The notes under the pieces were generated by a model. The model did no database searches. It saw nothing but the letters and a program-made list of their open reading frames with translations, and was not told where the DNA came from. Made by a program: the position numbers and the translations under genes. Positions 47,156-58,299 of a stretch of DNA of 64,000 nt are shown here, piece by piece (positions within the stretch are counted from its first letter, which is position 1; every line of letters starts with the position of its first letter). Origin of the DNA: Myotis daubentonii (Eukaryota > Chordata > Mammalia > Chiroptera > Vespertilionidae); NCBI RefSeq assembly GCF_963259705.1, contig NC_081846.1, positions 61,743,722 through 61,807,721 on the forward strand, read 5' to 3'.

Positions 47156-48123
47156 CTAGGGGCCCGGTACACGAAATCCGTGCATTGGGTGTGTGTGTGG
47201 GGGAGTGTCCCTCAGCCCAGCCTGCCCCCTCTCACATACTGGGAGCCCTCAGGCGCTGACCCCCATCACCCTCCAATCGCAGGATCGGCCCCTTGCCCAG
47301 GCCTGACGCCTCTGACAGAGGCGTCAGGCCTGGGCAGGGGGCCCTCATTTCCCCCCATCACTGGTTCTGCCCCCAACCCAGGCCTGATGCCTCGGCCAGA
47401 GGAGTTGATCCTCATCACCCTCCGATCACCAATCACCGGATCGGCCCCTTGACCTGGCCTGAGGCCTCCGGCAGAGGTGTCAGGCCTGGGCAGGGGACCC
47501 CCAGCTCCCCGCGGTTGCAGGCTCCGCCCCTGCCCAGGCCTAACGCCTCTGGCCTAGGTGTCCGGCCCGGGCAGCGGGGACCTGCAGTGGCAGCGGGGGG
47601 CGCCGCGATCGAGCGGGCTCCGTCCCTGCCCCTGCAGGACGCCTCTGGCTGAGGCGTCCGGCCCGGGCAGCGGGGACCCGCAGCTGCAGCAGCCCCGCGA
47701 TCGTGGGCTTCGCTTTAGGCCCAGGCAAGGGACCCCTAGCTCCTGGGACTGCCAGCTTCGACCGTGCCCAGCTCCCATCACTGGCTCCACCCCTACTTCC
47801 TGCTATCACTGGCCAGGGCGGAAAAGGCACCTGATTCTCCGATCATGGCTGGGGGGCAGGGCAAAGGCGGCCCCAGGGCCGCCTTTGCCCTGCCCCCCAG
47901 CTCTTAGCTCCCCCCTGGGTTTCCGATCACTGTCAGTGGCAGGGGGCTTCTTCCTGCTTTCCCTTTCGCCTCCCTGCATTGTGCCTACATATGCAAATTA
48001 ACCTCCATCTTGTTGGCAGTTAACTGCCAATCTTAGTTGGCAGTTAATTTGCATATAGCCGATTAGCCAATGAAAAGGGTAGCGTCGTACGCCAATTACC
48101 ATTTTTCTCTTTTATTAGATAGA
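47156..48123 (-). mobile_element. Helitron (non-autonomous) G with GC-rich palindromic repeats
   Basis: Minus-strand 5' TCTATCTAATAAAAGAG and 3' GGGCCCCTAG. At 47285-47720 about four or five degenerate copies of a block CCCAGGCCTGACGCCTCTG are followed by its near inverse, each a hairpin core. A 26-bp perfect palindrome follows at 47848-47901. Near the 5' end, ATGCAAATTAAC and GTTAATTTGCAT make another inverted pair. ORFs of up to 147 codons are compositional artefacts. Confidence 0.85.
47848..47901. repeat. perfect 26-bp inverted repeat, 2-nt loop
   Basis: Arms 47848-47873 and 47876-47901 (outer GCTGGGGGGCAGGG, inner GGCGGCCC) are exact complements separated by CA. It lies inside Helitron G. 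Confidence 0.97.
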
Positions 48124-49440
48124 TGACTGCCAACTATTCTATGTGCACAGATTTTCCCTGACATTTGTTTCCTTTATCTCGCAGAAATTTTACTACGTTT
48201 TCTTTCTTAACATTCCTACCACTAATTGTACTGCATTATACTCATTGCTTATCCTAATAAGGGTCAGGCATACTATAAAGAAAAGGTAGTGTCCGACTGG
48301 TATCAGAGGCAGAACAGAATCTTCTCACATAGGGAAGTGCACTGGCAGTACTAAGAGCTAAAAGGCATTAGTAAGAAGGGCCCTGGCCCGACAGTGCTGT
48401 CATATTCATGTCCTCTCCTCATTTCCTAAGGATAGGTTAAAGCCAGGGAGGTACTCAGCTCTAAATTCACACTTGAAGTGCACTTCACTATAATGATTCC
48501 AGTCCCACAAAATTTGTGTCAGAGAATCAAGAAGATACACTCTTCAAAGAACAACCTCTGGCTTTCACCTGAGACCACAGAAAACCCTGATGCTTTCTGA
48601 TGGTTCCCTGTTCTGGTTTATAGGAGTTAATATTTACCCTCTCCACTCAACCTTACTCACCACCTCGGGTCTAGTTTAATGTGCTTCTCCTGCCATTAAG
48701 GGTTAATTTACCTAAGGGTACTACCTACTATATGGCAAAAAAGGTGTACTAAATGCTTTGCTCCTTAAAGAAATTCCTCAAACATGTATTGATTAGTGAA
48801 CAGAAACCTAATAATGAAATTAAACTATCACATTATCATTCATTGTAAAAGCAAACAAAAACCCTTAGTGACCTGAGAGCATTTAAATTCATACTAACAA
48901 AATAAAGTTAATCATGGAACAGAATTTTAGGAGTTACTTGTTCTCTTTTATTAGTTTGTGATCCTGCATTCTCTAAAATTAGGAAAACCTCTAAAGTACA
49001 GTGTACTAAACTTTAGGAAATTATGATAACTACAATGTTAATATATTTGAATTTCACTGATATGTACATGCTCGATTGCTCAGTGACCCTTACAAAACAA
49101 GTAAAGCAAGGAAATTCAATGGCCATGAAGTCATGCTCCAGAACAGTGGCTAATATAGAGTTTCTACCATTTCAAGTGCACCATATTCCTTCCCACTGGG
49201 AGGATAGTGATTGTTACACATATACTGCTTAGGCAAGGGACTTAAAAACTTTGTGGAGAAAGATATAGACAACCCCTGGCAGGTTTTCTCTCCTATGACT
49301 CTTATCTGTGATCTTTGAAGTTCTGTTAAAAAACTAAAGATATCTTGGTCCCCTTTGTCAAAACCCTTCATTTATCTCCAGTAGAGGTGATGTTTTGAAT
49401 TGAAAAATGATGACTAAGCTATGGTGCCTATTTTACTCAA
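48124..49440. other. unassigned stretch
   Basis: No gene, SINE or DNA transposon was recognised. Confidence 0.4.
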
Positions 49441-50750
49441 TCTCTTCCTGTATTTATGCACTTTACTTTTAAAATTAAAGTATACACAGTGAAATTCAAA
49501 TGCCTATCATGTATACAGCCCAATTAACCTTATGACACACCCTCATGTACTTACCATTCAGACCAAATATAGAACATTTCCAGCACTGCAGAAACTTTGT
49601 TCCTTTTCCCTGTCAATATCCTGGGATAACCACTATACTGTCAGCTATCATGATGACGGTTTCATCTGCTCTTGAAACTCCATCTACGTGGCATTGTATT
49701 CGTTTATGTCTGAATTCTTTCACTCAGTCCTGTCTGTGAGATTCATCCATGTTTTATGTAGCATAAATGTGTTCATTTGTAATGCTGCTTAGTACTCCAT
49801 AAAAATACCAAAACTTTATCTATCCATCCTAATGTTCGACGTTTGGGTTGCTTCCAATTTGGGGCTCCTATAAATAGAGATACTATGAAAATGATAATAG
49901 GTACATATCTTTGGTGGGTATAGGCATCTGCCTTTATTTCTTTGGGATATATTAGGGGAGTGGAAATGCTATGTTATAAGGTAGATGTAGATTTGGCTTT
50001 AGTAGAAAGCATTAAATATTTTCCTAAAGTATTTACACTTCCACCAGCAAAGTATGAGTTTCAGTTGCTCTACATAGTCCCCAACATTTCATATTATCAG
50101 TCTTTTTATTTTAGTAAGTCTGCAATGTATGTTGTTGTGGCTTTTAATACTTATTTTACTGATGACTAATGTACTTATTACTGCCCATTCAGATATCTTC
50201 TTTTTGAAATTCCTGTTCGTCTTTTGCTCATTTTTTCTATTGGTTCATAGAGTTCTTTACATATTCTACATACAAATCCTTTGTCAGAAATGTTTCAAGA
50301 ATATTTCTGTTTATTGCTTGTCCTTTCGATTTCTTAATAAGACCTTTTGATAAACATAAGTTCTTAAATTAAACAAAGTCCAATTCATTAATTTTTTAAT
50401 GGTTAGTAATTTTTTGTGGACTTTACAATAAATCCTTGACCACTCCAAGGTTATAAAGGTATTCTATTATTTAGAGAAGCTCTACTGTTCTTGCTTTGAA
50501 ATGTAGATTTATAAGTCATCTCCAATTATTTTTTGTATATAGTATAAGGTAGAGGCCAAGGCTCACTTTATCCCTTATGGATATCCATTGTTCTGGTGCA
50601 ATTTATTGAAAAGACCATCTTTTCTCCTTACTGAACTACTGTAATACCTCTGTCCTAAGTAACATAACCTGTATGTGTGGGTCTGTTTTCAGACTTTCTA
50701 GTTTATTCTTTTGGTCTATTTATCTATCCCTGACAAAAATTAACAACTTT
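49441..50750 (-). mobile_element. ancient LINE-1 ORF2 3' region, antisense
   Basis: Plus-strand text such as AGTACTCCATAAAAATACC, GGGTTGCTTCCAATTTGG, CACTTCCACCAGCAAAGTAT, ACAAATCCTTTGTCAGAAAT and GGTGCAATTTATTGAAAAGA is the inverted L1 ORF2 C-terminal half. It is heavily mutated. Confidence 0.8.
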
Positions 50751-51838
50751 TCTATGTAACATTAGCCAATTAAAAAATTTTTATGTTAAAAGATCCCTCA
50801 AAATATCAAAGAACAACAGCAAACTCTTAGAAATACAACTAACAATAATGTGCAAGATTCACATGAAGATAACCAAAAACTTTACTGAAGAAGATCTAAA
50901 TAAATAGAAAGACATCCTGTGTTTATAGAATTGAGAACAAATTGTTAATATGGCATTACTCCTTAAACGGATCTTCTAGAGTCAACGCAATTCCTCAAAA
51001 TTCCCTTTTTTCCCATATGAACAAGTTGATAAAATTCATATGGAAATGCAAGGGACTCAAAATAGCTAAAACAATCTTTAAAAAGAACAAAGCTGGAGGA
51101 GTCACTCTTCCCAATTTCAGACAGCACAAAGCTACAATAATCAAATGGTGTGATATTGGCATAAGGATAGACATATAGACCAACAAATGGTGCTGGGGCA
51201 ATTGGATGCCCCATACAACAAACAACATTTAACTAAAAATGGACCAGGCCTAAATGGAGCACAGGTGTAAATTTTCATGACAATAAATTAAGCAATGGTT
51301 TCTCAGATCGAATACCAAAAGCATAAGCAACTAAAGAACAAATTAAACTTCCTCAAGTTAAAACTTTTGTGCTTTAAAGGACATTATCAACAAAGTGAAA
51401 AGACAACCCACAGAATGGAATATTTGCAAATGTATATCTGATAAGGATCTACTATCTAGGTTATAAATTAACTCAAAAGACAACCTAATTTTAAAAGGGA
51501 CAAAAATTTGAATAGGCAGTTCTATAAAGATACCAAATGGCCAATAAGCACATGAAAAGCATGCTCATCATCATTAGTAATTAGAGAAATGCAAATGAAA
51601 AATGAAAATCACAATGAGATAGCACTTCAACCCACTACTAAAGTGATAATACAAAAAAAGAAAACTAAGGAGAAAAGTATTAGTGAGGATGTGGAGAAAT
51701 CGGAATTCTCATACATTGCTGGTGGGAATGTAAAATGGTGCAGCTATTATAAAAAAGTTTAGCAGACCAGCAAACATTTAAAGAGTTACCATATGATTCA
51801 ATTCCATTCCAGGTATATGCCCAAGAAAATTGAAATCA

Positions 51839-52597
51839 TCCTATCTAATAATAGACAAACATGGTAACTAACCATACCTCCGCTACGCTTCCCATTGGCT
51901 AATCAGCAGGATATGCAAATTAACTGCCAATCAAGATGGCGGCCGGCAGCCACGCAGCTGAAGGGAACATGAGGCTTGGTTGCCCCGGCAATGGAGGAAG
52001 CCAAGGTTCCCCACCTGCTGCGCCTGGCTCTGAGCCTTAAAGCAACAGCTCCGAAATGCAACTATGTTTTAATTATAGAAATGAAACAAACCCCAGAGAC
52101 CTGCTTTCAGACAGCCCGGCATCGGAGCTGGAGCTGCAACAAAGTTTCAGTTACAGAAGATAAATAAATCCCAGAATAAAAAAAAAAAGAAAAAAAAGGA
52201 GAGACTGGGAGCTTCAGTTGCAGGCTTGGCCCGCCTGAAAACAGCCCTCCGCCCCTCATCTAGGCTGGCCAGGCACCCCAGTGGGACCCCAACCCTGAAG
52301 GGGGTGCGGGCAGCCTGAAAACAGCCCTCAGCCCCTCATCCAGGCTGGCCAGGCACCCCAGTGGGGACCCCGACCCTGAAGGGGGTGCGGGCAGCCTGAA
52401 AACAACCCTCAGCCCCTCATCCAGGCTGGCCAGGCACCCCAGTGGGGACCCCCATCCTGAAGGGGGGTGCGGGCAGCCTGAAAACAGCCATCAGCCCCTC
52501 ACCCAGGCTGGCCAGGCACCCAAGCGGGACCCCCACCCTGATCCAGGACACCATTCAGGGCAAACCAGCTGGCCCCCACCGGTGCACCAGGCTTCTA
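51839..52597 (+). mobile_element. Helitron A (A-type half of a fused unit)
   Basis: 5' TCCTATCTAATAATAGAC after A; the body matches the start of 22253-24403 and minus-strand element c. It contains about four 81-bp tandem units. It ends CACCAGGCTTCTA directly against B, without CTAG. Confidence 0.87.
52231..52550 (+). repeat. about 81-bp tandem repeat in Helitron A, 4 units
   Basis: Units begin GCCTGAAAACAGCCCTC near 52235, 52314, 52395 and 52476 and share CAGGCTGGCCAGGCACCC. The last unit is truncated at CCCTGATCCAGG. Confidence 0.92.
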
Positions 52598-53059
52598 TCC
52601 TATATAGTAAAAGGGTAATATGCAAACTGACCCTAACAGCAGAAAGACAGGGAATGACTGGTCACTATGACACACACTGACCACCAGCGGGCAGATGCTC
52701 AATGCAGGAGCTGCCCCCTGGTGGTCAGTGTGCTCCCATAGGGGGAGCTCTGCTCAGTCACAAGCCAGGCTGATGGCTGCCAGTACAGCGGTGGTGGTGG
52801 GAGCCTCTCCTGCCTCCTCAGCAGTACTAAGGATGTCTGACTGCAGCTTAGGTCTGCTCCCCGCTGGCAAGTGGACATCCCCTGAGGGCTGCCGGGCTGC
52901 CAGAGGAATGTCTGATTGCCAGCGTAGGCCCAATCCCCTGGGGAGCAGGCCTCAGCCAGCAGATGGTCATCCCCCGAGGGGTCCCAGACTGTGAGAGGGC
53001 ACAGGCCGGGCTGAGGGACCACCACCGAGCACACAAATTTTTGTGCACTGGACCTCTAG
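52598..53059 (+). mobile_element. Helitron B (B-type half of a fused unit)
   Basis: 5' TCCTATATAGTAAAAGGG and 3' GGACCTCTAG. The body matches minus-strand element b through AACAGCAGAAAGAC, TGACTGGTCACTATGACAC and GATGCTCAATGCAGGAGC. Confidence 0.88.
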
Positions 53060-53519
53060 TCTACACAAATAGACAAATATGTAAATTGACCATACCCCTG
53101 TAATGCCCCACAGCCAATCAGGAAGGAATATGCAAATTAGTGGGACAAAGATGGTGGCAGCCAAAGAGCCAGCTGGGGTGGGTGGGAGGCTTGGGTCACC
53201 CCAGGCGATGGAGGAAACCAAGCGTCCCCCCCCCACACACACACCTGGGCCGGCTGCTGAAGTAGGGGCCTGTGGGCAGCGGCCACGGAGCAGGCCGGAG
53301 CAAGTGGGAAGCTTGGGTCGCTTGGGTCAGCCGCCGAGGGGCCTGCAAAAGGACCTCAGCCCCTCACCCAGGCCAGCACCATCCCCAGTGGGGACCCCCA
53401 CCCCAATGGGGGCATGGCCAACCTGCAAACCACCACAGGCCCCTCGCCCAGGCCACCCCACCCCCCAAGGAAACCCCCACCCTGAACCAGCTGGCCCCCA
53501 CCCGTGTACCAGGCCTCTA
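53060..53519 (+). mobile_element. Helitron C
   Basis: Its 5' TCTACACAAATAGACAAA begins immediately after B's CTAG (junction CTAG|TC). The interior has ATGCAAATTAGTGGGAC, TGAACCAGCTGGCCCCCACC and 3' CCAGGCCTCTA, which runs directly into D. Confidence 0.82.
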
Positions 53520-54036
53520 TCTATACTAATAAAAAGGTAATATGCTAATTAGACTGGGAGACCTTCCAGGAGACCTTCTGGACATTCTTCTGGACAAAGT
53601 CATGGTGGCAGGGCTGAGGTAGAGGCAGTTAGGTGCCAAGAGGGGAGGGCAGTTGTGGGTGATCAGGCCGGCGGGGGGGGGGGGGGCTGTTGGGGGTGAT
53701 CAGGCTGGCGGGGGGGGGGGTATTGGGGGTGAGCAGGCCAGCAGGGGGGCAGTTGTGGGCGAGCAGGCTGGCGGGGAGGGCAAGCAGGCCAGCGGGGGCA
53801 ATTGGGGGCGTGCAGGCCGGAAGGCAGAGTGGTTAGGAGCAATCAGGCAGGCAGGCAGGTGAGCAGTTAGGAGCCAGCAGTCCCGGACTGCGAGAGGGAT
53901 GTCCCACTGGGAATTGGGCCTAAACCGGCAGTTGGACATCCCCCAAGGGGTCCCAGATTGGAGAGGGTGCAGGCTGGGCTGCGGGGACCCGCCCCCCCCG
54001 CCCCCCGTGCATGAATTTTGTGCACCAGGCCACTAG
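53520..54036 (+). mobile_element. Helitron D with a G-rich VNTR
   Basis: 5' TCTATACTAATAAAAAGG, then TGCTAATTAGACTGGG; the 3' end GCACCAGGCCACTAG precedes T. A G-rich minisatellite lies at 53646-53825. Confidence 0.85.
53646..53825 (+). repeat. G-rich minisatellite in Helitron D
   Basis: Five or so degenerate units of about 30-36 bp built on TTGGGGGTGATCAGGCTGGC with poly-G spacers, giving G-quadruplex potential. Confidence 0.85.
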
Positions 54037-54169
54037 TGTTTATATAAAAATATGTACCTGAATGTTCACAGCAGCATTATTCATAATAGCCAAAAAGTGG
54101 AAAGAAACCAATGTCCATCAAGATATAACTAGGTAAACAAAATGTTGTATGGTAGGTATATCCATACAA

Positions 54170-54490
54170 TCTATCTATCTATATAAAAGCCTAAGCGATC
54201 ATCACGACTGGCCGGTAGCATGACGTCCACTGACCACCAAGGAGCAGATGCTCAATGCAGGAGCTGCCCCTGGTGGTTGGTGCACTCCCACAGCCAACCT
54301 CCCGTGGTCCCTCCCCCTGGACTGGGTGAAAAAGGCCCCGATTGGGGAAGCTGGCCAACCTCCCGCGGTCCCTCTCCCCCAATCCCCAACTCCCCCCCGC
54401 CCCCCAGGGACTGGGTGAAACGGCCCTGATCGCCAGCTAGTCCAAGGGACCCTACCCGTGCATGAATTCTCTAGTGCACTGGGCCTCTAG
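54170..54490 (+). mobile_element. Helitron (non-autonomous) E
   Basis: 5' TCTATCTATCTATATAAAAG then CCTAAGCGATC; 3' CACTGGGCCTCTAG before T. The flanking L1 reads CATACAA|TGAAATG across the insertion, so both ends are exact and there is no target duplication. Confidence 0.92.
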
Positions 54491-54960
54491 TGAAATGTAA
54501 TTTAGCGACACACATACAAAAGTACTGATACATGCAACAACAAAAATTAACCTTGAAAATAGTATGCTCATTAAAAGAAGCTAAAAGACCACATTTTGGG
54601 TATTTGTATGATTCTATTTATATGAAATACCCAGAACAGGAAATCCAAAGACAAAAAATAGACGAAGGTTTCCTAGGACTGAATATTGTTCAATAAGAAT
54701 AACATATATTGGAAAATTAGGGTTGTAAAGAAAGGCTTATGATAATAAACTACTTCCACATCCTAAAAGACTAGTTATAATAAAGGTATTATTTTGTTCT
54801 AGTTGTAAAAACTTTCTTTCCAATTATAAAGAATCTTTGAAGTACTTATGTGGTTTCTGGCAAGTGCTATCTCTCAGGTATTTTTTATCATTTGCTGTTC
54901 TGTGCCTATGGACCTCTGTGCCTTTTCAGTAGGCCATACATAATAAGAGTAAATTAGCAT

Positions 54961-55185
54961 GCCGAAACCGGTTTGGCTCAGTGGATAGAGCGTCGGCCTG
55001 CGGACTGAAAGGTCCCAGGTTCGATTCCGGTCAAGGGCATGTACCTTGGTTGCGGGCACATCCCCAGTAGGGGGTGTGCAGGAAGCAGCTGATCGATGTT
55101 TCTCTCTCATCGATGTTTCTAACTCTCTATCTCTCTCCCTTCCTCTCTGTAAAAAATCAATAAAATATATTTAAAAAAAAAAAAG
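54961..55185 (+). mobile_element. young Ves SINE, full length
   Basis: CCGAAACCGGTTTGGCTCAG head, GGTTCGATTCCGGTC B box, complete mid-region (CATCCCCAGTAGGGGG), TCATCGATGTTTCTAAC and poly(A). GTAAATTAGCAT (54949-54960) and GCAAATTAGCAT (55185-55196) flank it with one mismatch. It is the best-preserved Ves copy in the window. Confidence 0.96.
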
Positions 55186-55196
55186 CAAATTAGCAT

Positions 55197-55754
55197 AAGC
55201 AAAATCCATAGCAAGCAGGTGCAAAGCAAATACTCACTAGCTATATTACTTTATGAAAATAGCAAGGAAACCAAGAATAGTTAATATGATTCTCTTTGTT
55301 ATATCTATTTAAGTCTCTATTCAAAACAGTAATGAATGCATTTTATATAAGACATGCATATAATTTAACCCTACACTTCAAGAAGCTGCAGTGCAGTCAT
55401 TAATAGTGACAACATTACAACTGATGGCTCCAGTCCCTAGATAATAAAACGTCATCATACTCAAATATCAAGGCCAAGTTCTTGATCTATCTCTTTGTTA
55501 GTGGCTTTTCTCTCCTACTACAATTAGCCATCTGACATGTTTCATCAGACCATGGCAATAAAGAATTTGATTTGATGAAGAGGCAGCACTCCAAAATCTG
55601 TGAAAAATAGTGGAAGAGTCAATTTACTGAGCTCAATGTCAAACCTAGTGTGCTTGGAAAAGAAACTTCTAACTTAAATACTAATACCCACTTTTATTGA
55701 CCTACAAGACATTATTGACTAAGAACCCACAAACTCTTTTCTATTATATCACTA
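55197..55754. other. unassigned stretch
   Basis: No gene or recognised repeat. Confidence 0.4.
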
Positions 55755-55994
55755 CTAGAGACCTGATGCATGAAATTCATACAAGAGTAGGCCTTCCTTC
55801 CCCCAGCTGCTGGCACTGGCTTCCCTCTGTCACCCGGGCGTCCCTCTGTCACCCGGGCTTCCCTCTGTCACCCGGGACCCGAGCTTCCCAAAGGCTGCCA
55901 GCAGTCACCCGGGACCCAGGCTTCCTTCACAGCCCCGGCTTCATCCAGAAGGACATCTGGTCTAATTAGCATATTACGCTTTTATTATTATAGA
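55755..55994 (-). mobile_element. small Helitron with an 18-bp tandem repeat
   Basis: Minus-strand 5' TCTATAATAATAAAAGCG and 3' AGGTCTCTAG. About three tandem TTCCCTCTGTCACCCGGG units (plus strand) lie at 55821-55876. It is related to the 137-bp copy at 30683-30819. Confidence 0.85.
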
Positions 55995-57430
55995 TTTTGT
56001 TTGTACTGTATCTTCTTATTCCCCAAGAATTAAAGTCCCCAATGCCCTTTGATAGCAGAAAAATAAACCTAATATTAAGAAGAAAAAAAAATCATAATGC
56101 ATCAATGCCAAATCCCAAAATTTCCAGAAAATTCTCATTAACTATTCCACTCATTGTTTACTTCCTTCCTATAATAGTAACAACTCACAAGTGTAATGGA
56201 AATTTAAATATTTCAACATCTGATTAAATCCAGAACAATTCACATAGGAAATAACACATGTAAGAGAATATCAGATCACATATATTAATTTTCAGTCTGT
56301 AAAACAGTTACCAAAAAGCATTTCAAACGAAAAGCAACCATTCCCCTTTCTTTCTTATTTCCAATTTACTTTGCAGGTTTCAAATAGCACTGTAAGGCAA
56401 TATAATTTTTTAAATAAGGCTGTGTAGAAATTAGTTAATTCAATTTGAGGTCATGGGTTTTTTGAAATAGAGTAATTTTATGTTTGTCAAATATTATTTG
56501 TGATTGGGAGAAGCAGAAAGGCAGACAACTCAGAGTGATCCAGAATGAAAAGACCAAAAGCATTAGGAAGGCAGCAAAATTATGCATTTTATATTTTAAG
56601 CCGGCTTTAGTGAAAAGATACTACCCTTTACCTTACCACATTCCTAGAAATCATGACATGTCAATAATTAGAAAGTTTTCCTGCATTTTGACCATGAACC
56701 CGTATCAAATTAGTCATAAATTCAACAAATAATACATTTAAAGCAGATACCAAACTTCAAACTTCTCTAACAATATAAAATAGTGAACTTATACTCCTAG
56801 TCCGATAAAAAAGACATTCAACTATGCTTTCCAATATGCCTCATTCTAAGAAATACATACATGTGACTATTCGAGAGGCACCTGAAGTACAAATATTGAT
56901 TCTGACTTAAAACTAAGAGTCAAGTTAGAATAAAAATATAATATTTTTGCTTGATTTGTGATAATTCAAAATGGCTACTTGATATATAATATTGAGGGCT
57001 TAGGTCTCTCTTAAAAGCTGTTGAGGGAAACTTAAAAATAATGCCTATTTTTTCTTTTAACAAATATTCCTATAGCAAACACATATTTGAAGTCATTAAA
57101 ATGAAAACAGAATTGTGTTCAAAGCTGAAATAATTATTTTTAAAATAATTTATCCTATCCTCAAAAAACTCATCTTCAGTTATAAGATTCAGATAATAAG
57201 TCTCTTAGGACAAAAGTCAACATAAGATTTATGAAGAAATGAGACATTCTTGGAAATCTACCACACTGTGACTGCAAGACAGGGTATTTCTACAATATTT
57301 CTCAACAGGGAAAAAACTATTTAAAATCAGTTTCTCAACAAGTGATTTAATAACTCAGGCTTTGGATTAGATATCCAATACACTAGAAATCTTACTTTTA
57401 TATAACCTTTGACCAGCATAAGGTTAAAAT
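55995..57430. other. unassigned AT-rich stretch
   Basis: No gene or recognised element. ORFs of 76-82 codons at 55997-56227 and 56484-56732 have no domain. Confidence 0.4.
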
Positions 57431-57435
57431 TTGTA

Positions 57436-58287
57436 ATTGAAAACATAAGGAAGGCCAAGATTCATATGAAAACATGTTCAAAGTCACTAATCATCCGAGA
57501 GATGCAAATCAAAATGACAATGCGGTACCATCTCACACCTGTCAGAATGGCTATCATCAACAAATCAACAAATGACAAGCGCTGATGAGGATGTGGAGAA
57601 AAAGGAACCCTTGTGCACTACTGGTGGGAATGCAGCCACTATGGAGAACAGTATGGAGTTTCCTCAAAAAACTGAAAATGGAACTCCCATTTGACCCAGT
57701 GATCCCACTTCTAGGAATATATCCCAAGAAACTAGAAACACCAATTAGAAAGGATATATGCACATCCCTATGTTCATAGCGGCACAATTCACCATAGCTA
57801 AGATTTGGAAACAGCCTTAGTGCCCAGCAGCAAATGAGTGGATTTAAAAAATGTGGTACATCTACAAAATGGAATACTATGCTGCTCTAAAAAAGAAGGA
57901 CTTCTTACCATTTCCAATAGCATGGATGGAACTGGAGAGCATTATGCTAAGCGAAATAAGCCAGTCAGAGAAAGATAAATATCACATGATCTCACTCATT
58001 TTGGGATATAATGAACACATAAACTGATAAAAAAAAAAAACAGATCCAGAGACAGAGAAGCATCAATCAGACTGTCAAACTTCAGAGGGAAGGTAGGGGA
58101 GGGTGGGAGTAAGGAGGAGAGATCAACCAAAGGACTTGTATGCATGCATATAGGCCTAACCACTGGACACAGACACCGGGGGGGGGGGGGGGGGGGGGGG
58201 AGGGGGGAGGGCATGAGTGAGGGGGTGGGGGGGGCAATGGGGAGATAAGGACACATGTAATACCTTAATCAATAAAGAAAAAAAAAA
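57436..58287 (+). mobile_element. 5'-truncated young LINE-1 (ORF2 C-terminus and 3'UTR)
   Basis: 57585-57779 encodes [20 protein letters not shown], a standard L1 ORF2 C-terminal motif, with frame breaks. The 3'UTR carries GTATGCATGCATATAGG, a poly-G run and AATCAATAAAG with poly(A). TTAAAATTT near 57424 and 58288 may be target duplications. It provides the local reference for the L1 3' part of the composite at 9082. Confidence 0.9.
58179..58206 (+). repeat. poly-G run of the L1 3'UTR
   Basis: An almost pure G run followed by further G-rich blocks to 58245. L1 3'UTRs typically carry such G-quadruplex-prone tracts. Confidence 0.9.
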
Positions 58288-58299
58288 TTAAAATTTTGA

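Larger units (their letters stand above)
50760..54760 (+). mobile_element. ancient LINE-1 (ORF2 3' part and 3'UTR), split by five Helitrons
   Basis: 50942-51178 reads FIWKCKGLKIAKTIFKKNKA and GGVTLPNFRQHKATIIKWC, then TGCAAATGAAAAATG and CATACATTGCTGGTGGGAAT follow in order. Sequence resumes at 54037-54169 (CTGAATGTTCACAGCAGCAT) and 54491 onwards (TGAAATGTAATTTAGC). Both Helitron insertion points fall at A|T within readable L1 sequence. It lies head to head with the antisense L1 at 49441. Confidence 0.82.

Noticed and set aside
47558..48001. 147-codon GC-rich ORF
   Set aside because: It lies in Helitron G on the strand opposite to the element, is built of palindromic GC repeats, and resembles no protein family.
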